From contig CABUWI010000010.1 of NCBI GenBank assembly GCA_902495245.1, positions 48,690 through 112,689 of the forward strand: a stretch of 64,000 nt of DNA. The letters are read 5' to 3'. Below are positions 7,108 to 14,721 of the stretch, in pieces; positions within the stretch are counted from its first letter, which is position 1; every line of letters starts with the position of its first letter. Below the pieces are notes generated by a model, which was not told the origin of the DNA, did no database searches, and was given only the letters and a program-made list of their open reading frames with translations. The position numbers were made by a program, and so were the translations under genes. The stretch comes from an uncultured Porphyromonadaceae bacterium (lineage in GTDB: Bacteria > Bacteroidota > Bacteroidia > Bacteroidales > Muribaculaceae).

Positions 7108-9297
7108 ATGAAAAAGTTCTTTACATTGCTTATTGCGCTGACCGTCGGTCTGGCCGCACGGGCCGAAGACGGTTACACCGAGTGGTCGCCGCTGGGCACC
7201 GCGACGGTCAACGCCGACCGCGATGCTATGGACGGCTATGCCTCCATGGTGGGCGCGGAGTTCGCCTACACCACTGAGGTTTCCGAACGTCATCTCGCAG
7301 AGAATCCTGACACGCAGCAGTTCAAATTCGCCGGATTTCTGGGCCACTGCGACTTCATTGTCGACGTGAACGTCAGCGAGGGCATATGCCGCGCTGCGGC
7401 TCAGATTACCGACCTGGTCATCAGCGACGACTATAAGTTTGACGACGGCTATGATTACTGGCATTTCAGCTTGAGTTCCGGTCAATATTCGCCGGCACGC
7501 AAAATCTTGACTTTCTCGTCGTTCTGGTTCAATGTCTCGCCGGCCTACGGCCTGCAGTTGGCTCCATTCACGGTTGAGCTGCCCGGCGCGCAGGCCGAAA
7601 TAGACTTCACCGTGAAGCAGACCGGCGGCGGCGTCAAGTCGACCGACAAGTTCATAAAATACGGCATCGAACGCAACGGCGTCGCCTCGGTGCGCTATGC
7701 CGTGCAGCGCGAGAGGTTCACCATGGACCAACTCACGGCGATGGTCAAGGGTGAAGCCGAGACCAAAGAGGCCGAAGGCGACGAGTTTACCATCGACTTC
7801 GACGCTTGCGGCACATACTACGCCCTGTTGCTGGCATATGACGCCGACGGCAAATATATGGGCATTTACCGCACGGTGAACTGCCTGTCGAACCTCGAAC
7901 CCGCGGGCACGTGGGAGGATGCCGGCACGGCCGTGTGGCATCACCCCTTCAGCGCGGAATACTATCTTGAAATTGACGGCACGCTGCAACCCGACGTGAT
8001 TGCCGATGAGCACCTTGCATGGCCCGTGAAGCTCGAAAAGCGCACCGACCTTGCCGACCGCGAGATCTATCGCGTGGTCAACCCCTACGGCGCCGACTGC
8101 CCGCTCAATGCCGACATCGAGCGCCGTCTGGCCCTCATGAACGGCGGCGAGGCACGCGTAAATCCCGAGGACGGCGCCTATCGCACGGACGATACGTTCT
8201 GGTACGTGTTCGACGCCACCAATCCCAAAGCCATCAAGGACGAACAGCGCCCCAACGGCTGCAATATCGGCAACTTCTGGGGCACGTTCTTCGGAGGCCC
8301 CGAGCCTGAAGTGTCGGGACTGCTCGACGGTCTGTTGCGCGTCAACTACGGAAGAGGCTACGGTTTCGACCTGACCATAGAGATGCCCGGCTATCGCGGC
8401 ACGGGCACCGTGCCGATGGACTATGCCGGCGGCGATGAGGTCTGCGTAACGGTCGGTCCGAACGTTAAGAGAGTCGCCTATACATTCCTGCCCGCGCTCA
8501 CGGTTCCGGCCGACGAAGAGATTGACGCCGCCGCGCAGATGCTGGCCGAGGGAGGCGACGGGGCACTGGCGGTTGACTGCGAGGGCAACGGCGCGGTCGA
8601 CCTGCCCATTCCCGCCGGCACGGAGCGGCCCTGTGTGGCCGTGGTTGTCGGCTTCGATGCCGACGGCAAACCATTTGCGGCCGCAACGATTGACGTGTTC
8701 AAGAACGAGAAACTCTATGGCAGCGTGCTCAGCGAGTCTATTCTCGGCGCCCTTGTTAACGGCGGTCTTGATGTCGCAGAGAATAATGTCGATGTAGAAG
8801 TGAAGACAGAAGTCGGCGGCACGCAAGTGGTTTGCCTCGAATTGCCTCTTGATGCCAATCACCCCCATGTGCGCGCCATCGCAGCCATGGGCGTTGACAT
8901 AACCGTAAGCAGCGAACGTATCCGAATTCAGTTGAAAGAAGACGCCAACGGCAAGTATCAGCTTGTCGGCACGCCTGTCGCTATGGGCATAACCATCGTC
9001 AAAAATAATTTTGGAGCTCTGTCGCTCCACATGTGGGACGGCGAGCGCAACGACGGGGTCATCAAGTTTGACGGAGTTGCAGTCTACACTTCCACCTCCG
9101 GTTATGACTGCAGCGAGCCGTTTGTGCTGACTCTCGGTTCGACGATACAAAGCTCGATCGGCGAAGTCGAAACCGCCACAGAAGAGGCCGCCGGCAGCGC
9201 CGAATACTTCAACCTGCAGGGCGTCAGGGTGAGCAATCCGCGCGGCGGCCTGTTCATCGAGCGCCGCGGCGGCAGCGCCAAGGTTGTGAAACTCTGA
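7108..9297 (+). CDS. Secreted protein of unknown function with C-terminal sorting-type tail
   Basis: This 729-aa protein has a signal peptide (MKKFFTLLIALTVGLAARA) and was not recognised as a known enzyme. The body is rich in Asp, Gly, Tyr and beta-prone segments, suggesting serial beta-sandwich modules. The last 35 residues (from YFNLQGVRV to the end, with GGLFIERRGG) resemble the tail of type IX-secreted or surface-anchored Bacteroidota proteins. Two other proteins of this window share it. The ATG at 7108 is preferred over an upstream non-signal extension. It lies 60 nt after the thioesterase gene. Codon use looks less GC-rich than in the ilv genes. Confidence 0.7.
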   Translation: MKKFFTLLIALTVGLAARAEDGYTEWSPLGTATVNADRDAMDGYASMVGAEFAYTTEVSERHLAENPDTQQFKFAGFLGHCDFIVDVNVSEGICRAAAQITDLVISDDYKFDDGYDYWHFSLSSGQYSPARKILTFSSFWFNVSPAYGLQLAPFTVELPGAQAEIDFTVKQTGGGVKSTDKFIKYGIERNGVASVRYAVQRERFTMDQLTAMVKGEAETKEAEGDEFTIDFDACGTYYALLLAYDADGKYMGIYRTVNCLSNLEPAGTWEDAGTAVWHHPFSAEYYLEIDGTLQPDVIADEHLAWPVKLEKRTDLADREIYRVVNPYGADCPLNADIERRLALMNGGEARVNPEDGAYRTDDTFWYVFDATNPKAIKDEQRPNGCNIGNFWGTFFGGPEPEVSGLLDGLLRVNYGRGYGFDLTIEMPGYRGTGTVPMDYAGGDEVCVTVGPNVKRVAYTFLPALTVPADEEIDAAAQMLAEGGDGALAVDCEGNGAVDLPIPAGTERPCVAVVVGFDADGKPFAAATIDVFKNEKLYGSVLSESILGALVNGGLDVAENNVDVEVKTEVGGTQVVCLELPLDANHPHVRAIAAMGVDITVSSERIRIQLKEDANGKYQLVGTPVAMGITIVKNNFGALSLHMWDGERNDGVIKFDGVAVYTSTSGYDCSEPFVLTLGSTIQSSIGEVETATEEAAGSAEYFNLQGVRVSNPRGGLFIERRGGSAKVVKL

Positions 9298-9315
9298 AAA
9301 TATCATCACCTACAC

Positions 9316-9349
9316 ATCGGGCGCGGCCGGCAATCAGGTCGCGCCCGAT
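9316..9349 (+). terminator. Intrinsic terminator-like hairpin
   Basis: A 10-bp perfect GC-rich stem, ATCGGGCGCG (9316-9325) with CGCGCCCGAT (9340-9349), and a 14-nt loop. It is followed by the weak T-stretch TCGTTTGG and lies 18 nt after the stop codon of the secreted-protein gene. Confidence 0.75.
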
Positions 9350-9432
9350 TCGTTTGGCAAGCGCAATGAGCTGATTTGGCGCGGGTTAAATATTTTCATA
9401 CAAAAAAGTTTCAAAAAATATCGTAGAAATAT

Positions 9433-9463
9433 TTGCACAGTTCAAAAAGTTGCAGTAACTTTG
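9433..9463 (+). promoter_or_regulatory. Promoter of the tRNA-tuf-secE-nusG operon
   Basis: A TTG at 9433-9435 and the -7 box TAACTTTG at 9456-9463 are separated by 20 bp, close to the ideal Bacteroidota sigma-ABfr promoter. The upstream DNA is AT-rich. Transcription should begin near 9470, about 40 nt before the first tRNA. Confidence 0.8.
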
Positions 9464-9509
9464 CACTCGCTAAGGCGTCAAAGCGATGGCGCCGCAGGCA
9501 AAACGAGCT

Positions 9510-9583
9510 GCCTCTTTAGCTCAGTTGGCCAGAGCACGTGATTTGTAATCTCGGGGTCGTTGGTTCGAATCCGACAAGAGGCT
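9510..9583 (+). tRNA. tRNA-Thr (anticodon TGT)
   Basis: A 74-nt cloverleaf. The acceptor stem GCCTCTT/AAGAGGC is perfect, the anticodon TGT is at 9544-9546, and the T-arm is GTTGGTTCGAATCCGAC. The anticodon stem CGTGA/TCTCG has a central T-T mismatch (9539 with 9551). No CCA is encoded. Confidence 0.95.
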
Positions 9584-9631
9584 CAAGTCAAGCCGGAGGG
9601 CAGACATGATTGAATATACAAACTGACAACA

Positions 9632-9714
9632 GGGCGAATACCAGAGTGGCCAAATGGGGCAGACTGTAAATCTGCTGGTTTATACCTTCGGTGGTTCGAA
9701 TCCATCTTCGCCCA
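9632..9714 (+). tRNA. tRNA-Tyr (anticodon GTA)
   Basis: An 83-nt class II tRNA with a long variable arm. The acceptor stem is GGGCGAA/TTCGCCC, the anticodon GTA is at 9666-9668, and the T-arm contains GGTTCGAATCC. Confidence 0.96.
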
Positions 9715-9725
9715 CAACGACTTCC

Positions 9726-9798
9726 GCGGAAGTAGCTCAGTCGATAGAGCATCAGCCTTCCAAGCTGAGGGTCGCGGGTTTGAGCCCCGTCTTCCGCT
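9726..9798 (+). tRNA. tRNA-Gly (anticodon TCC)
   Basis: A 73-nt cloverleaf. The acceptor stem is GCGGAAG/CTTCCGC, the anticodon stem TCAGC/GCTGA, and the anticodon TCC at 9759-9761. It is 11 nt after tRNA-Tyr. Confidence 0.96.
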
Positions 9799-9841
9799 CC
9801 ATCGATTCCTTATGTCTGCAACGGTGGAATCGGCACAAATT

Positions 9842-9913
<72 letters not shown>

Positions 9914-10043
9914 CCAACATTAAAAGCAACGGTGCGACCGCTGGAGGAAGTGCCGCCCCCTGACTCGGTGGTGTGTAACGTCTGCGCGCTATCGAGCCTT
10001 TAATGTCAAAGAAGAAACTATTAACAAACCAATTTTTATAGCA

Positions 10044-11228
10044 ATGGCTAAAGAGAAATTCGAAAGAACCAAACCGCACGTGAACATTGGTACCATCGGC
10101 CACGTTGACCATGGCAAAACCACCCTCACTGCAGCAATCACCACCGTGCTGGCCAAGAAGGGCCTTTCAGAGGTGAAGAGCTTCGACCAGATCGACAACG
10201 CTCCCGAAGAGAAGGAACGTGGTATCACAATCAACACCGCACACGTTGAATATGAAACCGCCAACCGTCACTACGCTCACGTTGACTGCCCCGGACACGC
10301 TGACTATGTGAAGAACATGGTTACCGGTGCCGCTCAGATGGACGGCGCTATCATCGTTGTGGCTGCAACCGACGGCCCGATGCCCCAGACCCGTGAGCAC
10401 ATTCTGCTCGCCCGTCAGGTGAACGTGCCCCGTATCGTTGTGTTCCTGAACAAGTGCGACATGGTTGACGACGAAGAGATGTTCGACCTCGTTGAAATGG
10501 AAATGCGCGATCTGCTCAGCTCTTATGACTACGACGGCGACAACACTCCCATTATCCGCGGCTCTGCTCTCGGCGCCCTCAACGGCGAACCCCAGTGGGA
10601 AGAGAAGGTTATGGAGCTCATGGAAGCCGTTGACAGCTGGATTCCTCTGCCTCCCCGCGACATCGACAAACCCTTCCTGATGCCCGTCGAAGACGTGTTC
10701 TCGATCACCGGCCGCGGCACCGTTGCTACCGGTCGTATCGAAACCGGCGTTGTGAAAGTCGGCGACGAAGTTCAGATCATGGGTCTCGGCGCAGACATGA
10801 AGTCGGTTGTAACCGGCGTTGAGATGTTCCGCAAGCTCCTCGACGAGGGCGAAGCCGGCGATAACGTAGGTCTGCTCCTGCGCGGTATCGACAAGAAAGA
10901 CATCAAGCGCGGCATGGTTATCTGCCACCCCGGAGTTGTTAAGCCCCACAGCAAGTTCAAAGCTTCTGTTTACGTCCTGAAAAAGGAAGAAGGCGGCCGC
11001 CACACTCCCTTCGGCAACCACTACCGTCCTCAGTTCTATATCCGCACCCTTGACGTAACCGGTGAGATTTCTCTTCCCGAAGGCGTTGAGATGGTGATGC
11101 CCGGCGACCACGTTGAAATCAACGTCGAGCTGATCAACCCCGTAGCATGCGACAAGGGTCTGCGTTTCGCAATTCGCGAAGGTGGCCGCACCGTAGGTTC
11201 GGGTCAGATCACCGATATCCTTGACTAA
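10044..11228 (+). CDS. tuf: Elongation factor Tu
   Basis: EF-Tu (394 aa) delivers aminoacyl-tRNA to the ribosome with GTP. The G motifs are intact: GHVDHGKTT (G1), RGITI (switch I), DCPGHADYV (G3), NKCD (G4) and the later SAL region. Length is normal for the family. Codon choice is clearly of the highly expressed type, less GC-rich at third positions than in surrounding metabolic genes. The gene follows four tRNA genes with a 130-nt leader and is followed by a hairpin and tRNA-Trp, an order I know from other Bacteroidales. Confidence 0.99.
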   Translation: MAKEKFERTKPHVNIGTIGHVDHGKTTLTAAITTVLAKKGLSEVKSFDQIDNAPEEKERGITINTAHVEYETANRHYAHVDCPGHADYVKNMVTGAAQMDGAIIVVAATDGPMPQTREHILLARQVNVPRIVVFLNKCDMVDDEEMFDLVEMEMRDLLSSYDYDGDNTPIIRGSALGALNGEPQWEEKVMELMEAVDSWIPLPPRDIDKPFLMPVEDVFSITGRGTVATGRIETGVVKVGDEVQIMGLGADMKSVVTGVEMFRKLLDEGEAGDNVGLLLRGIDKKDIKRGMVICHPGVVKPHSKFKASVYVLKKEEGGRHTPFGNHYRPQFYIRTLDVTGEISLPEGVEMVMPGDHVEINVELINPVACDKGLRFAIREGGRTVGSGQITDILD

Positions 11229-11258
11229 TAGCTCAAGGCTAAAATAAATAAAAGAACA

Positions 11259-11303
11259 CTTCGGGCTGCCCGGCGCAGCCTCGGCGGCCCGAAGCTCTTT
11301 TTC
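11259..11303 (+). terminator. Terminator-like hairpin after tuf
   Basis: The stem CTTCGGGC (11259-11266) / GCCCGAAG (11287-11294) has further GC pairing inside its loop and is followed by CTCTTTTTCT. It lies between tuf and tRNA-Trp, so it could reduce read-through from tuf into secE-nusG-rpl. Confidence 0.7.
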
Positions 11304-11309
11304 TAACAT

Positions 11310-11382
11310 ACGGGAATAGCTCAGTCGGTAGAGCACTGGTCTCCAAAACCAGGTGTCGGGAGTTCGAGCCTCTCTTCCCGTG
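11310..11382 (+). tRNA. tRNA-Trp (anticodon CCA)
   Basis: A 73-nt cloverleaf. The acceptor stem is ACGGGAA/TTCCCGT, the anticodon stem CTGGT/ACCAG, the anticodon CCA at 11343-11345, and the discriminator base G. The next three bases (11383-11385) read CCA, so the 3' CCA may be encoded here. secE begins only 15 nt after the tRNA. Confidence 0.96.
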
Positions 11383-11397
11383 CCAAAACAATCGACA

Positions 11398-11598
11398 ATG
11401 AAAAAACTGAAACTACTTACGGATCTTCAAGAGTCTTACACCGAGCTTCGGTATAAGACTTCTTGGCCTACCAAGACGCAGCTGGTCAAGAGCTCGATCA
11501 TCGTGCTGATAGCTTCCATCATCATAGCACTGGTGATTCTCTGCATGGACCAGATTGTGGAAAACCTGATGAAGCTGATTTACAGCCTAAAGGGTTAA
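11398..11598 (+). CDS. secE: Preprotein translocase subunit SecE
   Basis: The short 66-aa protein has one transmembrane helix (SSIIVLIASIIIALVILCMDQ, about residues 35-55) preceded by the amphipathic YTELRYKTSWPTKTQL segment, the SecE signature. It clamps SecY in the inner-membrane translocon. The ATG at 11398 is chosen because a longer reading would run into tRNA-Trp. The usual neighbour nusG follows. Confidence 0.93.
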   Translation: MKKLKLLTDLQESYTELRYKTSWPTKTQLVKSSIIVLIASIIIALVILCMDQIVENLMKLIYSLKG

Positions 11599-11705
11599 GC
11601 GAAAGAGGAACGGCCCGAAGCCGCTCCGGCAGATTTATTCAACTCTAACGGCACGTGTGTTCTCACTGCTGAAAAACCGAACTAACAACCGACACAATTT
11701 CTTCA

Positions 11706-12314
11706 ATGGCTGCTGCAACAAGTAAGGATCAAAAAGATGTCAAGAAGCCGCTGCCCCGCGCCTGGTATGTGCTCCGCGCAATTTCCGGCAAGGAGGCAAA
11801 GGTCAAGGAGGTGCTTGAGGCTCAGATGCGCAACACCGACATGGGCAACTATCTCTTTCAGGTTCTGATACCGACGGAGAAGGTTCTTACCGTGCGCAAC
11901 GGCAAGAAGGTCGTCAAGGAGAGAAATCTCTACAGCGGCTATGTGTTTATCGAGGCTCAGCCCACGGGCGAGGCTCAGTATGTTCTGGCAAACACGACTA
12001 ACGTCATCGACTTTCTTCGCGGCCGCGAAAAGGGCTCGGACCCTCTGCCGCTGCGTGAGGCCGATGTCAAGCGTATGCTCGGACAGGTTGACGAGATGAA
12101 CGAGGACCCCATCGAAGACGGCATCAACGACTACATGGTCGGCGAGAGCGTCAAGGTGATTTCAGGACCGTTCACGGGCTTCATCGGTGAAATCGAAGAA
12201 GTGAACCGCGAGAAGAAGAAGCTGAAGGTGATGGTGAAGGTGTTCGGTCGAAAGACCCCTCTCGAGCTTGACAATTCGCAAGTAGAACGCGACTTCTCAA
12301 CCGACAAGGAATAA
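11706..12314 (+). CDS. nusG: Transcription termination/antitermination factor NusG
   Basis: NusG (202 aa) binds RNA polymerase and couples it to Rho or the ribosome. The NGN domain starts at RAWYVLRAISGKEAKVKE (about residue 18). A C-terminal KOW domain is visible around VKVISGPFTGFIGEIEEVN. The position between secE and rplK is the conserved bacterial arrangement. A Lys/Asp-rich N-terminal extension of about 15 residues is present. Confidence 0.97.
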   Translation: MAAATSKDQKDVKKPLPRAWYVLRAISGKEAKVKEVLEAQMRNTDMGNYLFQVLIPTEKVLTVRNGKKVVKERNLYSGYVFIEAQPTGEAQYVLANTTNVIDFLRGREKGSDPLPLREADVKRMLGQVDEMNEDPIEDGINDYMVGESVKVISGPFTGFIGEIEEVNREKKKLKVMVKVFGRKTPLELDNSQVERDFSTDKE

Positions 12315-12329
12315 AGAAACTCAGAGAAT

Positions 12330-12362
12330 GAGGACGGGCGGTTACGAGTCCGGCCTCGTTTT
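12330..12362 (+). terminator. Hairpin with T-run in the rplK leader
   Basis: The stem arms GAGG-A-CGG (12330-12337) and CCG-G-CCTC (12350-12357) have one central A-G mismatch, and GTTTT follows. It lies between nusG and rplK and may be a partial terminator or attenuator. Confidence 0.5.
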
Positions 12363-12433
12363 GACGAAAAGCCCTCAAGGAAAGGAAGTCGAGTCAGTAT
12401 AAACCCCACAATCTTCTAAATTATTGTAACACA

Positions 12434-12871
12434 ATGGCTAAAGAAATTGCTGGACAGATCAAATTGCAAATCAAGGGTGGCGCAGCCAATCCCTCTCCGC
12501 CAGTAGGCCCCGCGCTGGGTTCTAAGGGCATTAACATCATGGAGTTTTGCAAGCAGTTCAACGCCCGCACCCAGGACAAGGCCGGCAAGGTTCTGCCCGT
12601 GGTAATCACCTATTACACGGACAAGAGCTTTGACTTCATCGTCAAGACCCCGCCGGTTGCCATTCAGCTGCTCGAAGCAACCAAGAAGAAGAGCGGCTCG
12701 GCTCAGCCCAACCGCACTAAGGTGGCTGAAATCACCTGGGATCAGGTAAAGACTATTGCAGAAGACAAGATGCCTGATTTGAACTGTTTCTCTGTAGAAT
12801 CGGCAATGCGCATGGTTGCCGGTACGGCCAGAAGCATGGGTATCACCGTCAAAGGCGAATTCCCCGGTTAA
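12434..12871 (+). CDS. rplK: 50S ribosomal protein L11
   Basis: L11 (145 aa) binds 23S rRNA at the GTPase-associated centre. Visible are the N-terminal QIKLQIKGGAANPSPPVGPALGSKGINIMEFCKQFNA and the C-terminal rRNA-binding part with GTARSMGITVKG. It stands in the standard nusG-rplK-rplA-rplJ-rplL order. Confidence 0.98.
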   Translation: MAKEIAGQIKLQIKGGAANPSPPVGPALGSKGINIMEFCKQFNARTQDKAGKVLPVVITYYTDKSFDFIVKTPPVAIQLLEATKKKSGSAQPNRTKVAEITWDQVKTIAEDKMPDLNCFSVESAMRMVAGTARSMGITVKGEFPG

Positions 12872-12897
12872 ATCACTAATTAAGACTTTTTCGCAAC

Positions 12898-13593
12898 ATG
12901 GCAAAATTGACCAAAAATCAAAAGCTCGCTGCTGAGAAGATCGAGGCCGGGAAAGCGTACACTCTCGCTGAAGCATCGGAACTGGTGAAGGAAGTAAACT
13001 ACGCCAAGTTCGACGCTTCGCTTGACATCGACGTGCGCCTCGGCGTTGACCCTCGCAAGGCTAATCAAATGGTGCGTGGCGTGGTTACGCTGCCCCACGG
13101 CACCGGTAAGGAAATCCGTGTTCTCGTGCTCTGCTCGCCCGAGGCCGAAGCAGCCGCCAAGGCTGCCGGCGCCGACTATGTCGGTCTTGACGAATACATC
13201 GCCAAGATTAAGGGCGGCTGGACCGACGTTGACGTAATCATCACCCAGCCCCAAATCATGGGTAAGATCGGTGCTCTGGGCCGTGTTCTCGGTCCGCGCG
13301 GCCTGATGCCTAACCCCAAGAGCGGCACGGTAACCGTCGACGTGGCCAAGGCAGTCGAGGAAGTAAAGAAAGGTAAAATCGACTTCAAGGTCGACAAGAA
13401 CGGTATCGTTCACAGCTCGATCGGCAAGATTTCGTTCACGCCCGACAAGATCCGCGACAACGCCAAGGAGTTCATCAACACTCTGATTCGTCTGAAGCCC
13501 GCAGCGGCTAAAGGCACTTACATCAAGAGCATCTACCTGTCGTCGACCATGAGCCCCGGCATCAAAATCGACGCAAAGAGCGTAGAAGAATAA
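12898..13593 (+). CDS. rplA: 50S ribosomal protein L1
   Basis: L1 (231 aa) forms the ribosome's mobile L1 stalk and in many bacteria represses its own operon by binding the rplK leader. Conserved stretches are VTLPHGTGKEIRVLV, IGALGRVLGPRGLMPNPKSGTVT and SSTMSPGIKID near the C-terminus. It starts 26 nt after rplK. Confidence 0.98.
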   Translation: MAKLTKNQKLAAEKIEAGKAYTLAEASELVKEVNYAKFDASLDIDVRLGVDPRKANQMVRGVVTLPHGTGKEIRVLVLCSPEAEAAAKAAGADYVGLDEYIAKIKGGWTDVDVIITQPQIMGKIGALGRVLGPRGLMPNPKSGTVTVDVAKAVEEVKKGKIDFKVDKNGIVHSSIGKISFTPDKIRDNAKEFINTLIRLKPAAAKGTYIKSIYLSSTMSPGIKIDAKSVEE

Positions 13594-13623
13594 TTTTCCA
13601 CCGATAACGAACAGAAAGAAACA

Positions 13624-14148
13624 ATGAGAAAGGAAGAAAAGGCAGTCATCATTGCCAATATCACCGAGACTCTCAAGGAGTATAGCTGCTTCTACTTGGT
13701 GGAGACCAACGGACTGAACGCCGAGAAGACCAGCGCTCTCCGTCGCGCCTGCGCAAAGGCAGACGTGAAGATGGTCGTTGTGAAGAACAAGCTTCTTCAC
13801 AAAGTCCTGGAGGAGATGGAAGGCGACTACTCCGAACTCTATGGCGCGCTCAAGGGCTCGACCACTCTGATGTGCTCGAACACGGGCAATGCTCCCGCCA
13901 AGCTGATTAAGGATTTCGTCAAGAAGGACGACACGCTGCCCGCTCTGAAGGCCGCATATGTAGAAGAGACCGTCTATGTCGGTGCAAACCAGCTTGACAC
14001 TCTCTGCGCCATCAAGAGCAAGGCCGAACTCCTGGGCGACGTTATCGCTCTGCTGCAGTCGCCTGCCAAGAACGTTGTCAGCGCTCTGACTTCGGGCGGC
14101 ACCAAGCTGCACGGCATTCTCGAAACCCTCTCGCAGAAGGAAGGCTAA
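13624..14148 (+). CDS. rplJ: 50S ribosomal protein L10
   Basis: L10 (174 aa) is the base of the L7/L12 stalk. The N-terminus (MRKEEKAVIIANITETLKEYSCFYLVE) and the KNKLLHKVLEE region fit the family, and the C-terminal helix that binds L12 dimers is present. It precedes rplL by 74 nt. Confidence 0.97.
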   Translation: MRKEEKAVIIANITETLKEYSCFYLVETNGLNAEKTSALRRACAKADVKMVVVKNKLLHKVLEEMEGDYSELYGALKGSTTLMCSNTGNAPAKLIKDFVKKDDTLPALKAAYVEETVYVGANQLDTLCAIKSKAELLGDVIALLQSPAKNVVSALTSGGTKLHGILETLSQKEG

Positions 14149-14222
14149 ACCTACCGAAATTAGCCAATCTCTACAGATTTACAAACCAAACAAGTCAATA
14201 ACAATCTAAACTGATAAACAAA

Positions 14223-14600
14223 ATGGCAGATTTAAAAGCTTTCGCAGAACAACTCGTGAACCTCACCGTTAAGGAAGTGAACGAACTCGCTCAGATTCTC
14301 AAAGATGAGTATGGCATCGAACCCGCCGCTGCAGCCGTTGCAGTAGCAGCCGGTCCCGCCGCCGCAGGTGCAGCCGCAGCTGAAGAAAAGACTTCGTTCG
14401 ACGTAGTCCTCAAGAGCGCAGGCGCCAGCAAGCTCGCTGTTGTCAAGCTCGTTAAGGAACTCACCGGCCTGGGCCTGAAGGAGGCTAAGGAAATGGTAGA
14501 CGGCGCACCTTCGACCATCAAGGAAGGCGTAGCCAAGGCTGACGCCGAGGGCCTCAAGAAGCAGCTTGAGGAAGCCGGCGCAGAAGTTGAGCTGAAATAA
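14223..14600 (+). CDS. rplL: 50S ribosomal protein L7/L12
   Basis: L12 (125 aa) recruits translation factors. It has the N-terminal dimer domain, an Ala-rich hinge (about residues 37-55) and the globular C-terminal domain with KLAVVKLVKELTGLGLKEAKEMVDGAP. Codon use is strongly biased, as expected for a very abundant protein. Confidence 0.98.
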   Translation: MADLKAFAEQLVNLTVKEVNELAQILKDEYGIEPAAAAVAVAAGPAAAGAAAAEEKTSFDVVLKSAGASKLAVVKLVKELTGLGLKEAKEMVDGAPSTIKEGVAKADAEGLKKQLEEAGAEVELK

Positions 14601-14620
14601 GATTCCTGAATCTCAGGAGG

Positions 14621-14660
14621 TTAGGTTAAGTGTCTGCTAAGGCGCAGACGCTTAACCTAA
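14621..14660 (+). promoter_or_regulatory. Long hairpin between rplL and rpoB
   Basis: A 17-bp stem with one G-U pair, 14621-14637 with 14644-14660, and a 6-nt loop TAAGGC. No strong T-run follows. Its place is that of the rplL-rpoB attenuator and RNase III site of E. coli, so it probably sets the ratio of ribosomal protein to polymerase mRNA (inference). Confidence 0.75.
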
Positions 14661-14721
14661 TTGTGTCTTACTTCGTTTTCTCTCCTCTCCTTAACTCAAA
14701 TTCCCAATTCAGTTATATTAG

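Noticed and set aside
7093..9309. Open frame of about 738 codons opposite the secreted-protein gene
   Set aside because: The plus-strand frame has a signal peptide and a conserved tail. The opposite frame has composition typical of a shadow and no promoter.
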